DNA of 64,000 bases from assembly GCF_000376385.1 (NCBI RefSeq), contig NZ_AQWN01000002.1, positions 238,274 through 302,273 on the forward strand, written 5' to 3'. The DNA comes from Desulfurispora thermophila DSM 16022. GTDB taxonomy: Bacteria; Bacillota; Desulfotomaculia; Desulfotomaculales; Desulfurisporaceae. Made by a program: the position numbers and the translations under genes. Positions 1 through 10,253 of this stretch are shown here, piece after piece. The notes under the pieces were generated by a model. It was given only the letters and a program-made list of their open reading frames with translations. It had not been told where the DNA came from and ran no database searches. The first letter of the stretch is position 1; the number at the start of each line of letters is the position of its first letter.

Positions 1-1457
<1,457 letters not shown>

Positions 1458-1519
1458 ATTTTGCCGTTTGCTATAATGATGTCAGTTTGTGGTGAAAAAA
1501 TGCAAGGAAGGTGCTGCCC

Positions 1520-1801
1520 GTGCTGACTATGGAGCAAGTGGAACACGTGGCTCTGCTGGCCCGGCTGGCTCTCACGCCCGAGGAAAAAGAGCTTTACAGC
1601 CGCCAGCTGTCGGCCATTCTGGAATACGCCCGCAAGCTGGAAGAACTGGACGTGAGCGATGTGCCGCCCACGGCTCACGTGCTGCCCCTGCGCAATGTGC
1701 TGCGCCAGGACCAGGTGGGCGCGCACATGCCGCCGGAGGAGGCCCTGGCCAACGCGCCGGAGCGGGAAGAAAATTACTTCAAAGTGCCGCGCATTGTGTA
1801 G
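1520..1801 (+). CDS. gatC: Asp-tRNA(Asn)/Glu-tRNA(Gln) amidotransferase subunit C
   Basis: Small subunit of the GatCAB amidotransferase, which converts misacylated Glu-tRNA(Gln) and Asp-tRNA(Asn) to the amidated forms; GatC bridges and stabilises GatA and GatB. The protein has the family pattern EQVEHVALLARLALTPEE near the start and VPRIV at the C-terminus, at the usual length of about 93 residues. I chose GTG at 1520 because AAGGAAG at 1504-1510 is then 9 bases upstream; GTG 1511 directly abuts the Shine-Dalgarno and ATG 1529 is another option. First gene of gatCAB. Confidence 0.95.
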   Translation: MLTMEQVEHVALLARLALTPEEKELYSRQLSAILEYARKLEELDVSDVPPTAHVLPLRNVLRQDQVGAHMPPEEALANAPEREENYFKVPRIV

Positions 1802-1813
1802 GGGGTGAAGAAA

Positions 1814-3271
1814 TTGGACTTTCATTACTTAACGGCACACGAAATAGCCCGGCTATACCGGCGGCGGGAACTGAGCGCCAGTGAAATGACCGTGGCCGTA
1901 TTCAGCCGCATCGAGGAACTGGAAGACCGGCTGCACGCTTACATAACCCTGAACAAAGAGCAGGCCCTGGCCAAAGCCAGGGAGGTGGACCAAAAGCTGG
2001 CCCGGGGCGAGGACCTGCCCCCGCTGGCCGGCATTCCGGTGGCCATTAAGGACAATATTTGCACCAAAGGCCTGCGCACCACCTGTGCTTCCAGGATACT
2101 GTACAATTTTGTCCCCCCATATAATGCAACTGTGGTAGAAAAGCTCATGGCCAACGATGTGGTGATCATAGGTAAGACCAATATGGACGAGTTTGCCATG
2201 GGCTCTTCCACCGAGAATTCCGGTTTTCACCCCACTGCCAACCCCTGGGACACTTCCCGCGTGCCGGGCGGTTCCAGCGGTGGCTCGGCGGCGGCCGTGG
2301 CCAGCGGGGAAGCGGTGCTGGCGCTGGGTTCGGATACCGGCGGCTCCATCCGCCAGCCGGCCGCTTTCTGTGGCGTGGTGGGCCTCAAGCCCACCTACGG
2401 GGCGGTGTCGCGTTTCGGCCTGGTGGCCTTTGCTTCCTCCCTGGATCAAATCGGGCCCCTGGCCCGTGATGTTACCGACTGCGCGCTGCTCTTGCAGGCC
2501 ATTGCCGGCCATGACCCCAAAGATTCCACTTCGGCTCCCAGGCCAGTGCCCGATTACCAGGCCGCCCTGCGGCGCGAGTTGAAGGGTATAAAAGTCGGCC
2601 TGCCCCGGGAGTACATGGGGCAGGGCATCGACCCGGCCGTGCGGCAGGTGGTGGAACAGGCGGCCCGCCAGCTGGAGAGTCTGGGCGCCGTGATAGAGGA
2701 GACCAATTTACCCCATATTGAATATGCCGTGCCGGCCTACTATCTGATCGCTACGGCCGAGGCCAGCTCCAACCTGGCCCGCTACGATGGCGTGCGCTAC
2801 GGCCTGCGCAGCCAGCAGTCCGCCGATGTGATGGACATGTTCATGCACACCCGCAGCCAGGGGTTTGGGGCCGAAGTTAAGCGGCGGATCATGCTGGGCA
2901 CTTACGCGCTCTCGGCCGGTTATTATGATGCCTATTACCTGCGGGCCATGAAGGTGCGTACCTTAATCCGGCAGGATCTGCTGCGCGCCCTGGAGCAGTT
3001 CGACTGCCTGCTCTGCCCGGCTACGGTAACACCTGCTTTCAAACAGGGCGAAAAGGTGGCCGATCCGTTGCAGATGTACCTGGCCGACATCACCACCATT
3101 CCCGTCAACCTGGCTGGTTTGCCGGGCATAGCCGTGCCGGCCGGGCAGGCCGGCGGATTGCCGGTGGGCATCCAGCTGATCGGCCGGCCCTTTGGCGAGG
3201 ATCTGCTGCTGGGCGTGGCCCACGCCTTTGAGCAGAGCACATCCCACCACAAACTGCGCCCGCAGCTCTAG
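1814..3271 (+). CDS. gatA: Asp-tRNA(Asn)/Glu-tRNA(Gln) amidotransferase subunit A
   Basis: Glutaminase subunit of GatCAB; it hydrolyses glutamine and channels ammonia to GatB. It is an amidase-signature enzyme: the catalytic lysine lies in [12 protein letters not shown], and the glycine/serine-rich block [14 protein letters not shown] followed by [10 protein letters not shown] carries the cis-serine and the nucleophilic serine. Length (about 485 residues) is normal. AGGGGGTG at 1800-1807 points to TTG 1814, giving [15 protein letters not shown]; the in-frame GTG 1805 lies inside the Shine-Dalgarno. The short gap from gatC suggests co-transcription. Confidence 0.97.
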   Translation: MDFHYLTAHEIARLYRRRELSASEMTVAVFSRIEELEDRLHAYITLNKEQALAKAREVDQKLARGEDLPPLAGIPVAIKDNICTKGLRTTCASRILYNFVPPYNATVVEKLMANDVVIIGKTNMDEFAMGSSTENSGFHPTANPWDTSRVPGGSSGGSAAAVASGEAVLALGSDTGGSIRQPAAFCGVVGLKPTYGAVSRFGLVAFASSLDQIGPLARDVTDCALLLQAIAGHDPKDSTSAPRPVPDYQAALRRELKGIKVGLPREYMGQGIDPAVRQVVEQAARQLESLGAVIEETNLPHIEYAVPAYYLIATAEASSNLARYDGVRYGLRSQQSADVMDMFMHTRSQGFGAEVKRRIMLGTYALSAGYYDAYYLRAMKVRTLIRQDLLRALEQFDCLLCPATVTPAFKQGEKVADPLQMYLADITTIPVNLAGLPGIAVPAGQAGGLPVGIQLIGRPFGEDLLLGVAHAFEQSTSHHKLRPQL

Positions 3272-3297
3272 CCGGGGCGAAAGGGGGAGAGGAAACA

Positions 3298-4734
3298 TTG
3301 GCCTACGAAGCTGTGATTGGTCTGGAAGTGCATGTGGAACTAAAAACCGGCAGCAAGATATTTTGCAACTGCAGCACACAGTTTGGCGGTGATCCCAACA
3401 CACATGTCTGCCCGGTTTGCCTGGGTCTGCCCGGTGTGCTGCCCGTGCTGAACCAAAAAGTGGTGGAATACGCCGTGCGGGCGGCCCTGGCTCTCAATTG
3501 CCAGATTGCCTCCTTTTCCAAATTTGACCGGAAGAATTACTACTACCCCGACCTGCCCAAAAACTATCAAATTTCCCAGTACGACCTGCCCATCGCCCAG
3601 CACGGCTACCTGGATATAGAAACCACCCAGGGCGTAAAGCGCATCGGCATTACCCGCGTGCACATGGAAGAGGATGCCGGCAAGCTGGTGCACCAGGGCA
3701 CCATTTCCACCAGCCCCTATTCGCTGGTGGATTACAACCGCACCGGCGTGCCGCTGATTGAGATTGTTTCCCAGCCTGATATGCGCACGCCCGAAGAAGC
3801 CCGCCGCTACATGGAAAAGCTTAAAGCGATCATCCAATATACCGGTGTTTCCGACTGCAAGATGGAAGAGGGTTCGCTGCGCTGTGACGCCAACGTGTCG
3901 GTGCGGCCGGCCGGCAGCGCGGAGCTGGGTACCAAAACCGAGATCAAGAACCTGAATTCCTTTAAAGCCCTGCAGCGGGCCCTGGAGTATGAAATAGAAC
4001 GCCAGATCCAGGTGCTGGAGGAAGGCGGGCGCATTGTGCAGGAAACCCGCACCTGGGATGAAAACCGGGGCATCACCCTGTCCATGCGCAGCAAAGAAGA
4101 AGCCCACGACTACCGCTATTTCCCCGACCCCGACCTGGTGCCGCTGGAAATCGATCCGGCCTGGGTGGAGCAAATTCGCAGCGGCTTACCCGAACTGCCC
4201 GACCAGCGCCGCAGCCGGTACATTGAACAACTGGGCCTCCCCGCCTATGACGCCGGGGTCATCACGGCCAGCAAGGAAATGGCCGATTTCTTCGAGGAAT
4301 GCCTGCAGCATTATTCCGGAGCCAAGGCCGTGGCCAACTGGCTGATGGGCGATCTGACCCGCCTGCTCAATGCTGAAAACAAGGAGATCGGTCAGTGCCT
4401 GGTTAAGCCAGTCCAGCTGGCTAAAATGCTCAAACTGCTGGACGAGGGTACCATCAGCGGTAAAATTGCCAAGACCGTTTTTGAAGAAATGTATCACACC
4501 GGTAAAGATCCGGCCCAAATTGTGCAGGAAAAGGGTCTGGTGCAGATTTCCGACACGGACGCCATCGCGGCCGTGGTGGAGCAGGTGATTGCCGCCAATC
4601 CCAAAGTGGTTGAGGACTACCGGGGCGGCAAGGAAAAAGCCCTGGGCTTCCTGGTGGGCCAGGTGATGAAGCAGACCAGGGGCAAGGCCAATCCGGAACT
4701 GGTGAACAAGTTGCTCAAGGAAAAGCTGCAGTAA
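3298..4734 (+). CDS. gatB: Asp-tRNA(Asn)/Glu-tRNA(Gln) amidotransferase subunit B
   Basis: Kinase/transamidase subunit of GatCAB; it activates the misacylated carboxylate with ATP and transfers ammonia to it. The N-terminus [17 protein letters not shown] is diagnostic. Zinc-ligand cysteines are seen in IFCNCST and [11 protein letters not shown], and the C-terminal GatB/Yqey tail runs over the last 150 residues or so. Length of 478 residues is normal. TTG 3298 follows GGGGGAGAGG with good spacing. It is the last gene of the set and is followed by a strong hairpin shared with the convergent gene. Confidence 0.97.
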   Translation: MAYEAVIGLEVHVELKTGSKIFCNCSTQFGGDPNTHVCPVCLGLPGVLPVLNQKVVEYAVRAALALNCQIASFSKFDRKNYYYPDLPKNYQISQYDLPIAQHGYLDIETTQGVKRIGITRVHMEEDAGKLVHQGTISTSPYSLVDYNRTGVPLIEIVSQPDMRTPEEARRYMEKLKAIIQYTGVSDCKMEEGSLRCDANVSVRPAGSAELGTKTEIKNLNSFKALQRALEYEIERQIQVLEEGGRIVQETRTWDENRGITLSMRSKEEAHDYRYFPDPDLVPLEIDPAWVEQIRSGLPELPDQRRSRYIEQLGLPAYDAGVITASKEMADFFEECLQHYSGAKAVANWLMGDLTRLLNAENKEIGQCLVKPVQLAKMLKLLDEGTISGKIAKTVFEEMYHTGKDPAQIVQEKGLVQISDTDAIAAVVEQVIAANPKVVEDYRGGKEKALGFLVGQVMKQTRGKANPELVNKLLKEKLQ

Positions 4735-4760
4735 TGTCATAGCTGTGGGGTAAACCTGTT

Positions 4761-4800
4761 GATAAAGCGCCCGGTTAATGAAAGAGCCGGGCGCTTTATC
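4761..4800. terminator. Bidirectional intrinsic terminator
   Basis: A perfect 14-bp inverted repeat (4761-4774 with 4787-4800, 12-base loop) lies between the convergent gatB and ferritin-like genes. It carries A/T tails on both sides, so it can serve both transcripts. Confidence 0.85.
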
Positions 4801-4803
4801 TGT

Positions 4804-5283
4804 TTAAATGATCACCGGCGGGTCGCATGGGGCCGGAGCGGTGGTGGCAGGCTCCGGCTCTTCTGCCGCTTCCTCTTCCAGCTCGGCCAGCAGGGCGCGG
4901 AATTTCAAAGCGTGTACGGTTTCATCCTCCCGGATGCGCAACATGGTACTTACTACCACCGGGTTGGAAGTGCAATCGGCAATTTTTTTGTAAAACTCAA
5001 TGGCGTGTTCCTCATCAGCGATAGCCAGGCGAATGCCTTCAATCAAACTGTCTGCCTGTGGAGGGTAGGGACTGGCCGGGGGAGGCAGCTGGCCAGTCAG
5101 CTCCTTATACAGCTCGGCAATTTGGCAGGCATGACGGCGTTCGTCCCGCCGGGCTTCGGCCAGAGCATCCACCGCTTCGAAGTCGTTATCCGCCATGGCC
5201 AGCAGGTTGCTGTAAAAAGCATCGGCTTTGCGCTCATCCTGATAAGCTTCCAGGAGCATTTCCGCCAGGTTGGTACAATTCAT
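4804..5283 (-). CDS. Ferritin-like/rubrerythrin-type diiron protein
   Basis: Probably a four-helix-bundle diiron protein used in oxidative-stress defence or iron handling. The helices carry spaced Glu/His pairs expected for a diiron site: DERKADAFY, EARRDERRHACQIAELY, ADEEHAIEFY and REDETVHALKF. The C-terminal 20 residues are acidic and Pro-rich, with no rubredoxin domain, so this is not a classical rubrerythrin. ATG at 5283 (MNCTNLAEML) follows GGAGAG; a longer start at 5319 has no ribosome site. It is monocistronic, convergent to gatB. Family is clear, exact substrate is not. Confidence 0.75.
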   Translation of the reverse strand: MNCTNLAEMLLEAYQDERKADAFYSNLLAMADNDFEAVDALAEARRDERRHACQIAELYKELTGQLPPPASPYPPQADSLIEGIRLAIADEEHAIEFYKKIADCTSNPVVVSTMLRIREDETVHALKFRALLAELEEEAAEEPEPATTAPAPCDPPVII

Positions 5284-5500
5284 AAAACTCTCTCCTTCCA
5301 AATATTCCCCTATTTCCATTATATGTTGAAGAATTGTCTACCGTTCCGGAATTGGGAATCCGGTGTCGTCCCTGTGCCGGAAATTGTTGAGTGAAATATT
5401 TCGCCTGTGCGAACATTATTCGGTCATCAAATTATGCATAATTATTAATTAAAATGAATAAATATGCGGTTGCTTAGCCCGCAAAACGAGGGTTTAATTT

Positions 5501-5531
5501 TTGCAAAATTGTTAATATAACTGTATACAGT
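5501..5531 (+). promoter_or_regulatory. Sigma-A type promoter with palindromic operator
   Basis: TTGCAA (5501-5506), a 17-base spacer and TATACA (5524-5529) form a good promoter upstream of the NifV-type synthase operon. The perfect palindrome ACTGTATACAGT (5520-5531) covers the -10 box, as expected for a repressor site. The rest of the 5284-5663 gap is AT-rich; another inverted repeat, TATGCA/TGCATA, sits near 5613-5635. No riboswitch was recognised there. Confidence 0.6.
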
Positions 5532-5663
5532 ATAAGTTTTCTAGAAAAGTTCACGCTTTTGTGCTTTTATGTTATCATATGAAAAAGTTTTGCGTTATCT
5601 TTGTCCTTGCTATTATGCATCATGTGTTAATGCATAAATTTACCGAAGGGGTGAGTGGAGCAA

Positions 5664-6812
5664 GTGAGCAAATTAGTACCGGGCAAGAAGATTTACATTG
5701 TGGATACCACACTGCGCGATGGCGAGCAGACCGCCGGGGTGGTCTTTGCCAACCGGGAAAAGGTGCGTATAGCCAAGTTTCTGGACGAGCTGGGTGTGGA
5801 TCAGATTGAGGCCGGCATTCCCGTCATGGGCGGCGATGAAAAGGAAGCCATCACGGCCATCTGCCGGGCCGGGCTGAAAGCCAGCATTATGGGCTGGAAC
5901 CGTCCGGTGATCAAGGACATTGAAGAATCGCTGTCCTGCGGGGTGGATGCGGTGGCCATTTCCATCTCCACTTCCGACATCCACATCAAGTACAAACTGC
6001 AGACCAGCCGGGAATGGGTGCTGGAAAACATGGTCAAAGCAGTGGAGTTTGCCAAAAAAGAAGGCATGTACATTTCGGTCAACGCGGAAGACGCTTCCCG
6101 CAGCGATCCGGAATTCCTGATCCAGTTTGCCCGGGCGGCCAAGGAAGCCGGTGCCGACCGCTTGCGCTACTGCGACACGGTGGGTATCCTGGAGCCCTTT
6201 GTCACCTATGAGAAAATAAAATATATTCGTGAGAATGTGGACATTGATATCGAAATGCATACCCACAACGACTTCGGGATGGCTACGGCCAACGCCCTGG
6301 CCGGGGTGCGGGCCGGGGCCAACTGGGTGGGAGTGACTGTGATTGGCCTGGGTGAGCGGGCCGGCAACGCCGCCCTGGAGGAAGTGGTGATGGCCTTAAA
6401 GCACTTGCATGGTATCGACCTGGGTTACAAGACCGAGCTGTTCCGCGAGGTGGCCGAATATGTTTCCCGCGCTTCCGGGCGCGAACTGCCGGCCTGGAAG
6501 GCCATTGTGGGTTCCAACATGTTTGCCCACGAGTCGGGTATTCACGCCGACGGCGCCCTGAAGAACCCCAAGACATACGAGGCCTTTGCGCCGGAAGAAG
6601 TGGGCCTTGAGCGCCAGATCCTGGTGGGCAAACACTCGGGCACGGCGGCCCTGAAGGCCAAGTTTGCCGAGTACGGCATTCACCTGAGCGACCACAAGGC
6701 CAGTGAACTGCTGCCCAAGGTGCGATCCTACTGCGTGCAGCTTAAACGCCCTCTCTTTGACAAGGAACTGATGTACCTCTACGAAGACTACTTCGGCAAG
6801 CCCAAGTTCTAA
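5664..6812 (+). CDS. NifV-type homocitrate synthase family protein, possible Re-citrate synthase
   Basis: Condenses acetyl-CoA with a 2-oxo acid. DTTLRDGEQTAGVVF, HTHNDFGMATANALAG and HESGIHADG are signatures of the LeuA/homocitrate/Re-citrate synthase superfamily, and the length (about 382 residues) fits NifV rather than 2-isopropylmalate synthase, which has an extra regulatory domain. No nif genes are near. The next genes encode an aconitase-like hydro-lyase and an isocitrate-type dehydrogenase, so I infer oxaloacetate may be the acceptor. GTG 5664 is favoured by AAGGGGTGAG at 5646-5655; GTG 5655 is an alternative. Superfamily is certain, substrate is not. Confidence 0.85.
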   Translation: MSKLVPGKKIYIVDTTLRDGEQTAGVVFANREKVRIAKFLDELGVDQIEAGIPVMGGDEKEAITAICRAGLKASIMGWNRPVIKDIEESLSCGVDAVAISISTSDIHIKYKLQTSREWVLENMVKAVEFAKKEGMYISVNAEDASRSDPEFLIQFARAAKEAGADRLRYCDTVGILEPFVTYEKIKYIRENVDIDIEMHTHNDFGMATANALAGVRAGANWVGVTVIGLGERAGNAALEEVVMALKHLHGIDLGYKTELFREVAEYVSRASGRELPAWKAIVGSNMFAHESGIHADGALKNPKTYEAFAPEEVGLERQILVGKHSGTAALKAKFAEYGIHLSDHKASELLPKVRSYCVQLKRPLFDKELMYLYEDYFGKPKF

Positions 6813-6829
6813 TATTTCGCCACAGCAAT

Positions 6830-6867
6830 CCAGGACGGTGGCGGTAGTAACCGAGCCGCCGTCCTGG
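6830..6867 (+). other. Intercistronic GC-rich hairpin
   Basis: CCAGGACGG (6830-6838) pairs perfectly with CCGTCCTGG (6859-6867), with inner GGCGG/CCGCC pairing. It has no T-run, so it looks more like an mRNA processing or stability element between the synthase and hydro-lyase genes than a terminator. Confidence 0.5.
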
Positions 6868-6895
6868 CAATTCAGTCAGAAAGCAGGGATGGTTT

Positions 6896-8164
6896 TTGGG
6901 TCAGACAATTATTGAAAAAATCCTTTCCGCCCACAGCGGCCAGACCGTGCACGCAGGTGACCTGGTGGTGGCCGATGTGGACCTGATTATGGGGCAGGAT
7001 GGCACCTCGCCATTGGCCATCAAAGCCTTTGAGAACATGGGGGGAGAAAAGGTCTTCGACCCGGAAAAAGTAGCCCTGGTCATTGACCACAGTGCTCCCA
7101 GTCCCAATGAGGGGGTTTCCGCCCTGCACCAGCTCATGCGCAATTTTGCCCGCGCCAAGGGCGTGCGGCTTTACGACATCGGCGAAGGGGTCTGCCACCA
7201 ACTGATGCCGGAAAGCGGCAAGGTGGGACCGGGTAGCCTGGTCATCGGTGCCGACTCCCACACCTGTACTTACGGGGCGCTGAACGCCTTTTCCACGGGG
7301 GTGGGCTCCACCGACCTGGCCGGTGCCATTATTTCGGGCAAAATGTGGTTCAAAGTGCCCGAGACCATCAAATTTGTTTGCCACGGGCGCCTGCCGGCCG
7401 GTGTTTACGCCAAGGATCTGATTTTGTACCTGATTGGCGATGTGACGGCCGACGGCGCAACCTATATGAGCGCCGAGTACACCGGCGAGGCGGTGGACGC
7501 CCTGTCCATGGATGGCCGCTTCACAGTTTGCAACATGGCCATTGAAATGGGAGCCAAGGCCGGCATCATGCGGGCCGATGAAAAAACTTTCGCCTGGCTG
7601 GAGCGTCACACCAACCGCCGCTTCACCGCGGTGGACCCCGACCCGGATGCCGTGTACGCCCGGGTGAAAGAATACGATGTGTCGGCGTTGCCGCCCCAGG
7701 TGGCCCGGCCCCACCGGGTGGACAACGTTTGTCCGGTGACCGAGGTGGCCGGTACGCCCATTCAGCAGGCGGTTATCGGCACCTGCACCAACGGCCGGCT
7801 GGAAGACCTGCGCATTGCCGCTTCCATTTTGGCAGGGCGCAAAATCCACCCCGACGTGCGCCTGATTGTAGCGCCGGCCTCCAGGGCCATCTATCTGGAA
7901 GCCATGCGTGACGGCACTCTGGCCACACTGGTGGAGGCCGGGGCGGCGGTGGTTACGCCGGGTTGCGGCCCCTGCGTGGGCACCCACAACGGCGTCCCCT
8001 CAGACGGCGAAAATGTGATTTCCACGGCCAACCGCAACTTCAAGGGGCGCATGGGCAACAGCAATGCCTTTATTTACCTGGCCTCGCCGGCCACCGTGGC
8101 CGCATCGGCATTGGCCGGCTGTATTGCCGATCCGAGAGAATTTGTAAAGCAGGTGACGGCATGA
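6896..8164 (+). CDS. Aconitase/homoaconitase/3-isopropylmalate dehydratase family, large subunit
   Basis: Large subunit of a two-subunit [4Fe-4S] hydro-lyase that isomerises a hydroxy-tricarboxylate. Cluster cysteines are visible in VIGTCTNGRLEDLRIAA and in VTPGCGPCVGTHNG. DSHTCTYGALNAFSTGVGSTD is typical of the LeuC-like archaeal/bacterial type of about 420 residues. Start is TTG 6896 (MGQTIIEKILSAHSG) after a purine-rich GCAGGGATGG. The stop overlaps the small-subunit start (ATGA), indicating translational coupling. Substrate could be citrate, homocitrate or isopropylmalate; the operon favours citrate. Confidence 0.9.
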   Translation: MGQTIIEKILSAHSGQTVHAGDLVVADVDLIMGQDGTSPLAIKAFENMGGEKVFDPEKVALVIDHSAPSPNEGVSALHQLMRNFARAKGVRLYDIGEGVCHQLMPESGKVGPGSLVIGADSHTCTYGALNAFSTGVGSTDLAGAIISGKMWFKVPETIKFVCHGRLPAGVYAKDLILYLIGDVTADGATYMSAEYTGEAVDALSMDGRFTVCNMAIEMGAKAGIMRADEKTFAWLERHTNRRFTAVDPDPDAVYARVKEYDVSALPPQVARPHRVDNVCPVTEVAGTPIQQAVIGTCTNGRLEDLRIAASILAGRKIHPDVRLIVAPASRAIYLEAMRDGTLATLVEAGAAVVTPGCGPCVGTHNGVPSDGENVISTANRNFKGRMGNSNAFIYLASPATVAASALAGCIADPREFVKQVTA

Positions 8165-8658
8165 TTTTAAAAGGCAAAGCGCACAAATTCGGCAATGATG
8201 TGAATACCGATTACATTATATCGGGTAAATATAAGTTTAAAACACTGGATATGAACGAGCTGGCCAGGCACGTCATGGAGGACCTGGACCCGGAGTTTTA
8301 CAGTAAAATAACCCCGGGCGACTTCATTGTGGCCGGCAGCAACTTCGGTTGCGGTTCCTCCCGCGAGCAGGCGCCGCTGGCCATCAAGCACGCCCATATC
8401 AGCGCCGTGCTGGCCAAGTCCTTCGCCCGCATCTTTTACCGCAATGCCATCAACACCGGTTTGCCCGTGGTGGAGTGTGACACCGACCAGATCCAGCCGG
8501 GCGATCAGCTGGAACTGGACCTGGCCGGCGGCGTGTTGCGCAACCTGAGCCGCGGGCTGGACATTCCGGTCAAGCCCCTGCCGCCCGTAATGCTGAAAAT
8601 CCTCTCCGACGGCGGCCTGGCGCCCCATTTCCGCAAATACGGCGGCTTCAATCTGTAA
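8161..8658 (+). CDS. Aconitase/3-isopropylmalate dehydratase family, small subunit
   Basis: Swivel-domain subunit that pairs with the product of the preceding gene. Recognisable are the [16 protein letters not shown] segment of the LeuD family and the [18 protein letters not shown] motif that binds substrate carboxylates; length (165 residues) is normal. The variable substrate-recognition loop reads KYKFKT, which I cannot assign to one substrate. ATG 8161 overlaps the stop of the large subunit. It is followed by the isocitrate-type dehydrogenase after 29 bases. Confidence 0.9.
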   Translation: MILKGKAHKFGNDVNTDYIISGKYKFKTLDMNELARHVMEDLDPEFYSKITPGDFIVAGSNFGCGSSREQAPLAIKHAHISAVLAKSFARIFYRNAINTGLPVVECDTDQIQPGDQLELDLAGGVLRNLSRGLDIPVKPLPPVMLKILSDGGLAPHFRKYGGFNL

Positions 8659-8687
8659 GGAACAAACAGAACAGGAGATGCGACCCC

Positions 8688-9689
8688 ATGGCTTATAAAG
8701 TTACCCTCATTCCCGGCGACGGCATCGGCCCGGAAATTGCCGAGGCCTCCCGCCTGGTGGTGGAAGCCACCGGCGTGCCCATCGAGTGGGAAGTGGTGCA
8801 GGCCGGCGAGGCGGTCATTCCCCAGTACGGCACGCCCCTGCCCGAGTATGTGCTGGAGAGCGTGCGGCGCAACAAAGTGGCCTGGAAGGGCCCCCTGACC
8901 ACGCCGGTGGGCAAGGGTTTTCGCAGCGTCAACGTCACTCTGCGCCAGGAGCTGGATCTCTATGCCAATGTACGGCCGGCCCGTACTCTGCCCGGCATTA
9001 AAACCCGCTATGAAAATGTGGACCTGATCGTGGTGCGGGAAAACACGGAAGACCTCTACGCCGGCATTGAGCACCGGGTGGGGCGGGATGCGGCCGAAAG
9101 CATCAAGATCATCACCCGGGAGGCCAGCCTGCGCATTGTGCGCCACGCCTTTGAGCTGGCCCGCCGGCAGGGGCGGCGCAAGGTGACCGCGGTACACAAG
9201 GCCAACATCATGAAGCTGACCGACGGCCTCTTTCTGGAGTGCGCCCGCCAGGTGGCCGGGGACTACCCCGACATTCAGTTCGAGGACATGATTGTGGATG
9301 CCATGTGTATGAAACTGGTGCAGGTGCCGGAGAACTACGATGTGCTGGTCATGCCCAATCTGTACGGCGACATAATCAGCGACCTGTGCGCCGGCCTGGT
9401 GGGCGGCCTGGGTGTGGCTCCCGGGGCCAACATTGGCCTTTGGGCCGCCGTCTTCGAGCCGGTGCACGGCAGCGCCCCCAAACACGCCGGGCAAAACCGG
9501 GTCAACCCGCTGGCCATGCTGCTTTCCGGTGTGCTCATGCTGCAGCACCTGGGCGAGCAGGAGGCGGCCGGGCGCATCACCCGGGCGGTGGAAGCCGTGC
9601 TTAAGGAGCAAAAGCACCTCACCTACGACCTGGGCGGCACTGCCTCCACCATGGACATGGCTCAGGCCATTATAGAAAAACTGGCTTAA
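8688..9689 (+). CDS. Isocitrate dehydrogenase-like beta-decarboxylating dehydrogenase
   Basis: Oxidative decarboxylation of a 2-R-hydroxy acid, most likely isocitrate to 2-oxoglutarate. The N-terminal [29 protein letters not shown] (Ser and Asn of the isocitrate-binding loop), [14 protein letters not shown] and [11 protein letters not shown] mark the short IDH/IMDH family (333 residues). The coenzyme loop reads [15 protein letters not shown]: lysine occupies the place where NAD-dependent enzymes have aspartate, which hints at NADP use. Last gene of the operon; ATG 8688, hairpin terminator downstream. Confidence 0.88.
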   Translation: MAYKVTLIPGDGIGPEIAEASRLVVEATGVPIEWEVVQAGEAVIPQYGTPLPEYVLESVRRNKVAWKGPLTTPVGKGFRSVNVTLRQELDLYANVRPARTLPGIKTRYENVDLIVVRENTEDLYAGIEHRVGRDAAESIKIITREASLRIVRHAFELARRQGRRKVTAVHKANIMKLTDGLFLECARQVAGDYPDIQFEDMIVDAMCMKLVQVPENYDVLVMPNLYGDIISDLCAGLVGGLGVAPGANIGLWAAVFEPVHGSAPKHAGQNRVNPLAMLLSGVLMLQHLGEQEAAGRITRAVEAVLKEQKHLTYDLGGTASTMDMAQAIIEKLA

Positions 9690-9705
9690 AATGGAAATAT
9701 TGTAG

Positions 9706-9734
9706 CAGTCGGCTTGTACAGCCGGCTGTTTTTT
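9706..9734 (+). terminator. Intrinsic terminator of the citrate-branch operon
   Basis: CAGTCGGCT pairs with AGCCGGCTG (one G-U pair) around a short loop and is followed by seven T residues, 17 bases after the dehydrogenase stop. Confidence 0.85.
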
Positions 9735-9812
9735 TATGCATAAAATTTTACCGTCCGGGCCAGAATAATGCTGTGCCGCATAATAGTCATCAGAAAAAAG
9801 GGAGGTGGAATT

Positions 9813-10190
9813 TTGTATTACACCGGGTACTCCACGGAACCCAAAAGCAAGCTGGAAAAAATGTACCTGGCTGATTATCCCTCCGGCGTAGCAGTGGAAC
9901 CCACCCCGATCACGGCGGGCGACGAGGTCACGGTGTTGTACAATGGCCTGCTGGCCAAAAGCGGCGCCGACCAGATTTATCTCCACGTGGGCTACGGCGA
10001 TACCGACAACTGGCAGGCGGTGTACGACCACAAGATGTCCAAAACCGGCTGGGGATGGGTCAAGACCCTGGAGATGCCCGACGCAAAACGCTTCAATTTC
10101 TGCTTCAAGGACAGCGCCAATAACTGGGACAACAACAACGGCCACAACTGGAGCTTTGTCATCCACAACGGGAATCGACCGATACACTAA
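9813..10190 (+). CDS. Stand-alone starch/glycogen-binding module protein (CBM25-like)
   Basis: A 125-residue protein that is essentially one carbohydrate-binding domain. The pattern GDEVTVLYNGLL, QIYLHVGYG, WQAVYDHKM, LEMPDAKRFNFCFKDSANNWDNNNGHNWSFVI matches CBM25/CBM53-type modules, with aromatic residues suited to stacking on alpha-glucan. No signal peptide or catalytic domain is seen, so it probably acts inside the cell on glycogen. TTG 9813 lies behind GGGAGGTGG; an upstream ATG at 9768 lacks a ribosome site. The next genes encode glycogen-type enzymes. Confidence 0.8.
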   Translation: MYYTGYSTEPKSKLEKMYLADYPSGVAVEPTPITAGDEVTVLYNGLLAKSGADQIYLHVGYGDTDNWQAVYDHKMSKTGWGWVKTLEMPDAKRFNFCFKDSANNWDNNNGHNWSFVIHNGNRPIH

Positions 10191-10200
10191 AGTTTCCCTT

Positions 10201-10230
10201 CCCTACCGGAGTAGCCGGTAGGGATTTTTT
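10201..10230 (+). terminator. Intrinsic terminator
   Basis: CCCTACCGG (10201-10209) and CCGGTAGGG (10215-10223) form a perfect 9-bp stem followed by six T residues. It separates the CBM gene from the GT4 gene and may act as an attenuator between them. Confidence 0.85.
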
Positions 10231-10253
10231 GAGTTTTGAGGAGGCGGAATATT

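Noticed and set aside
5664..6812. Synthase gene as leuA of leucine synthesis
   Set aside because: It lacks the C-terminal LeuA regulatory domain and is NifV-sized with the TAG motif after DGEQ.
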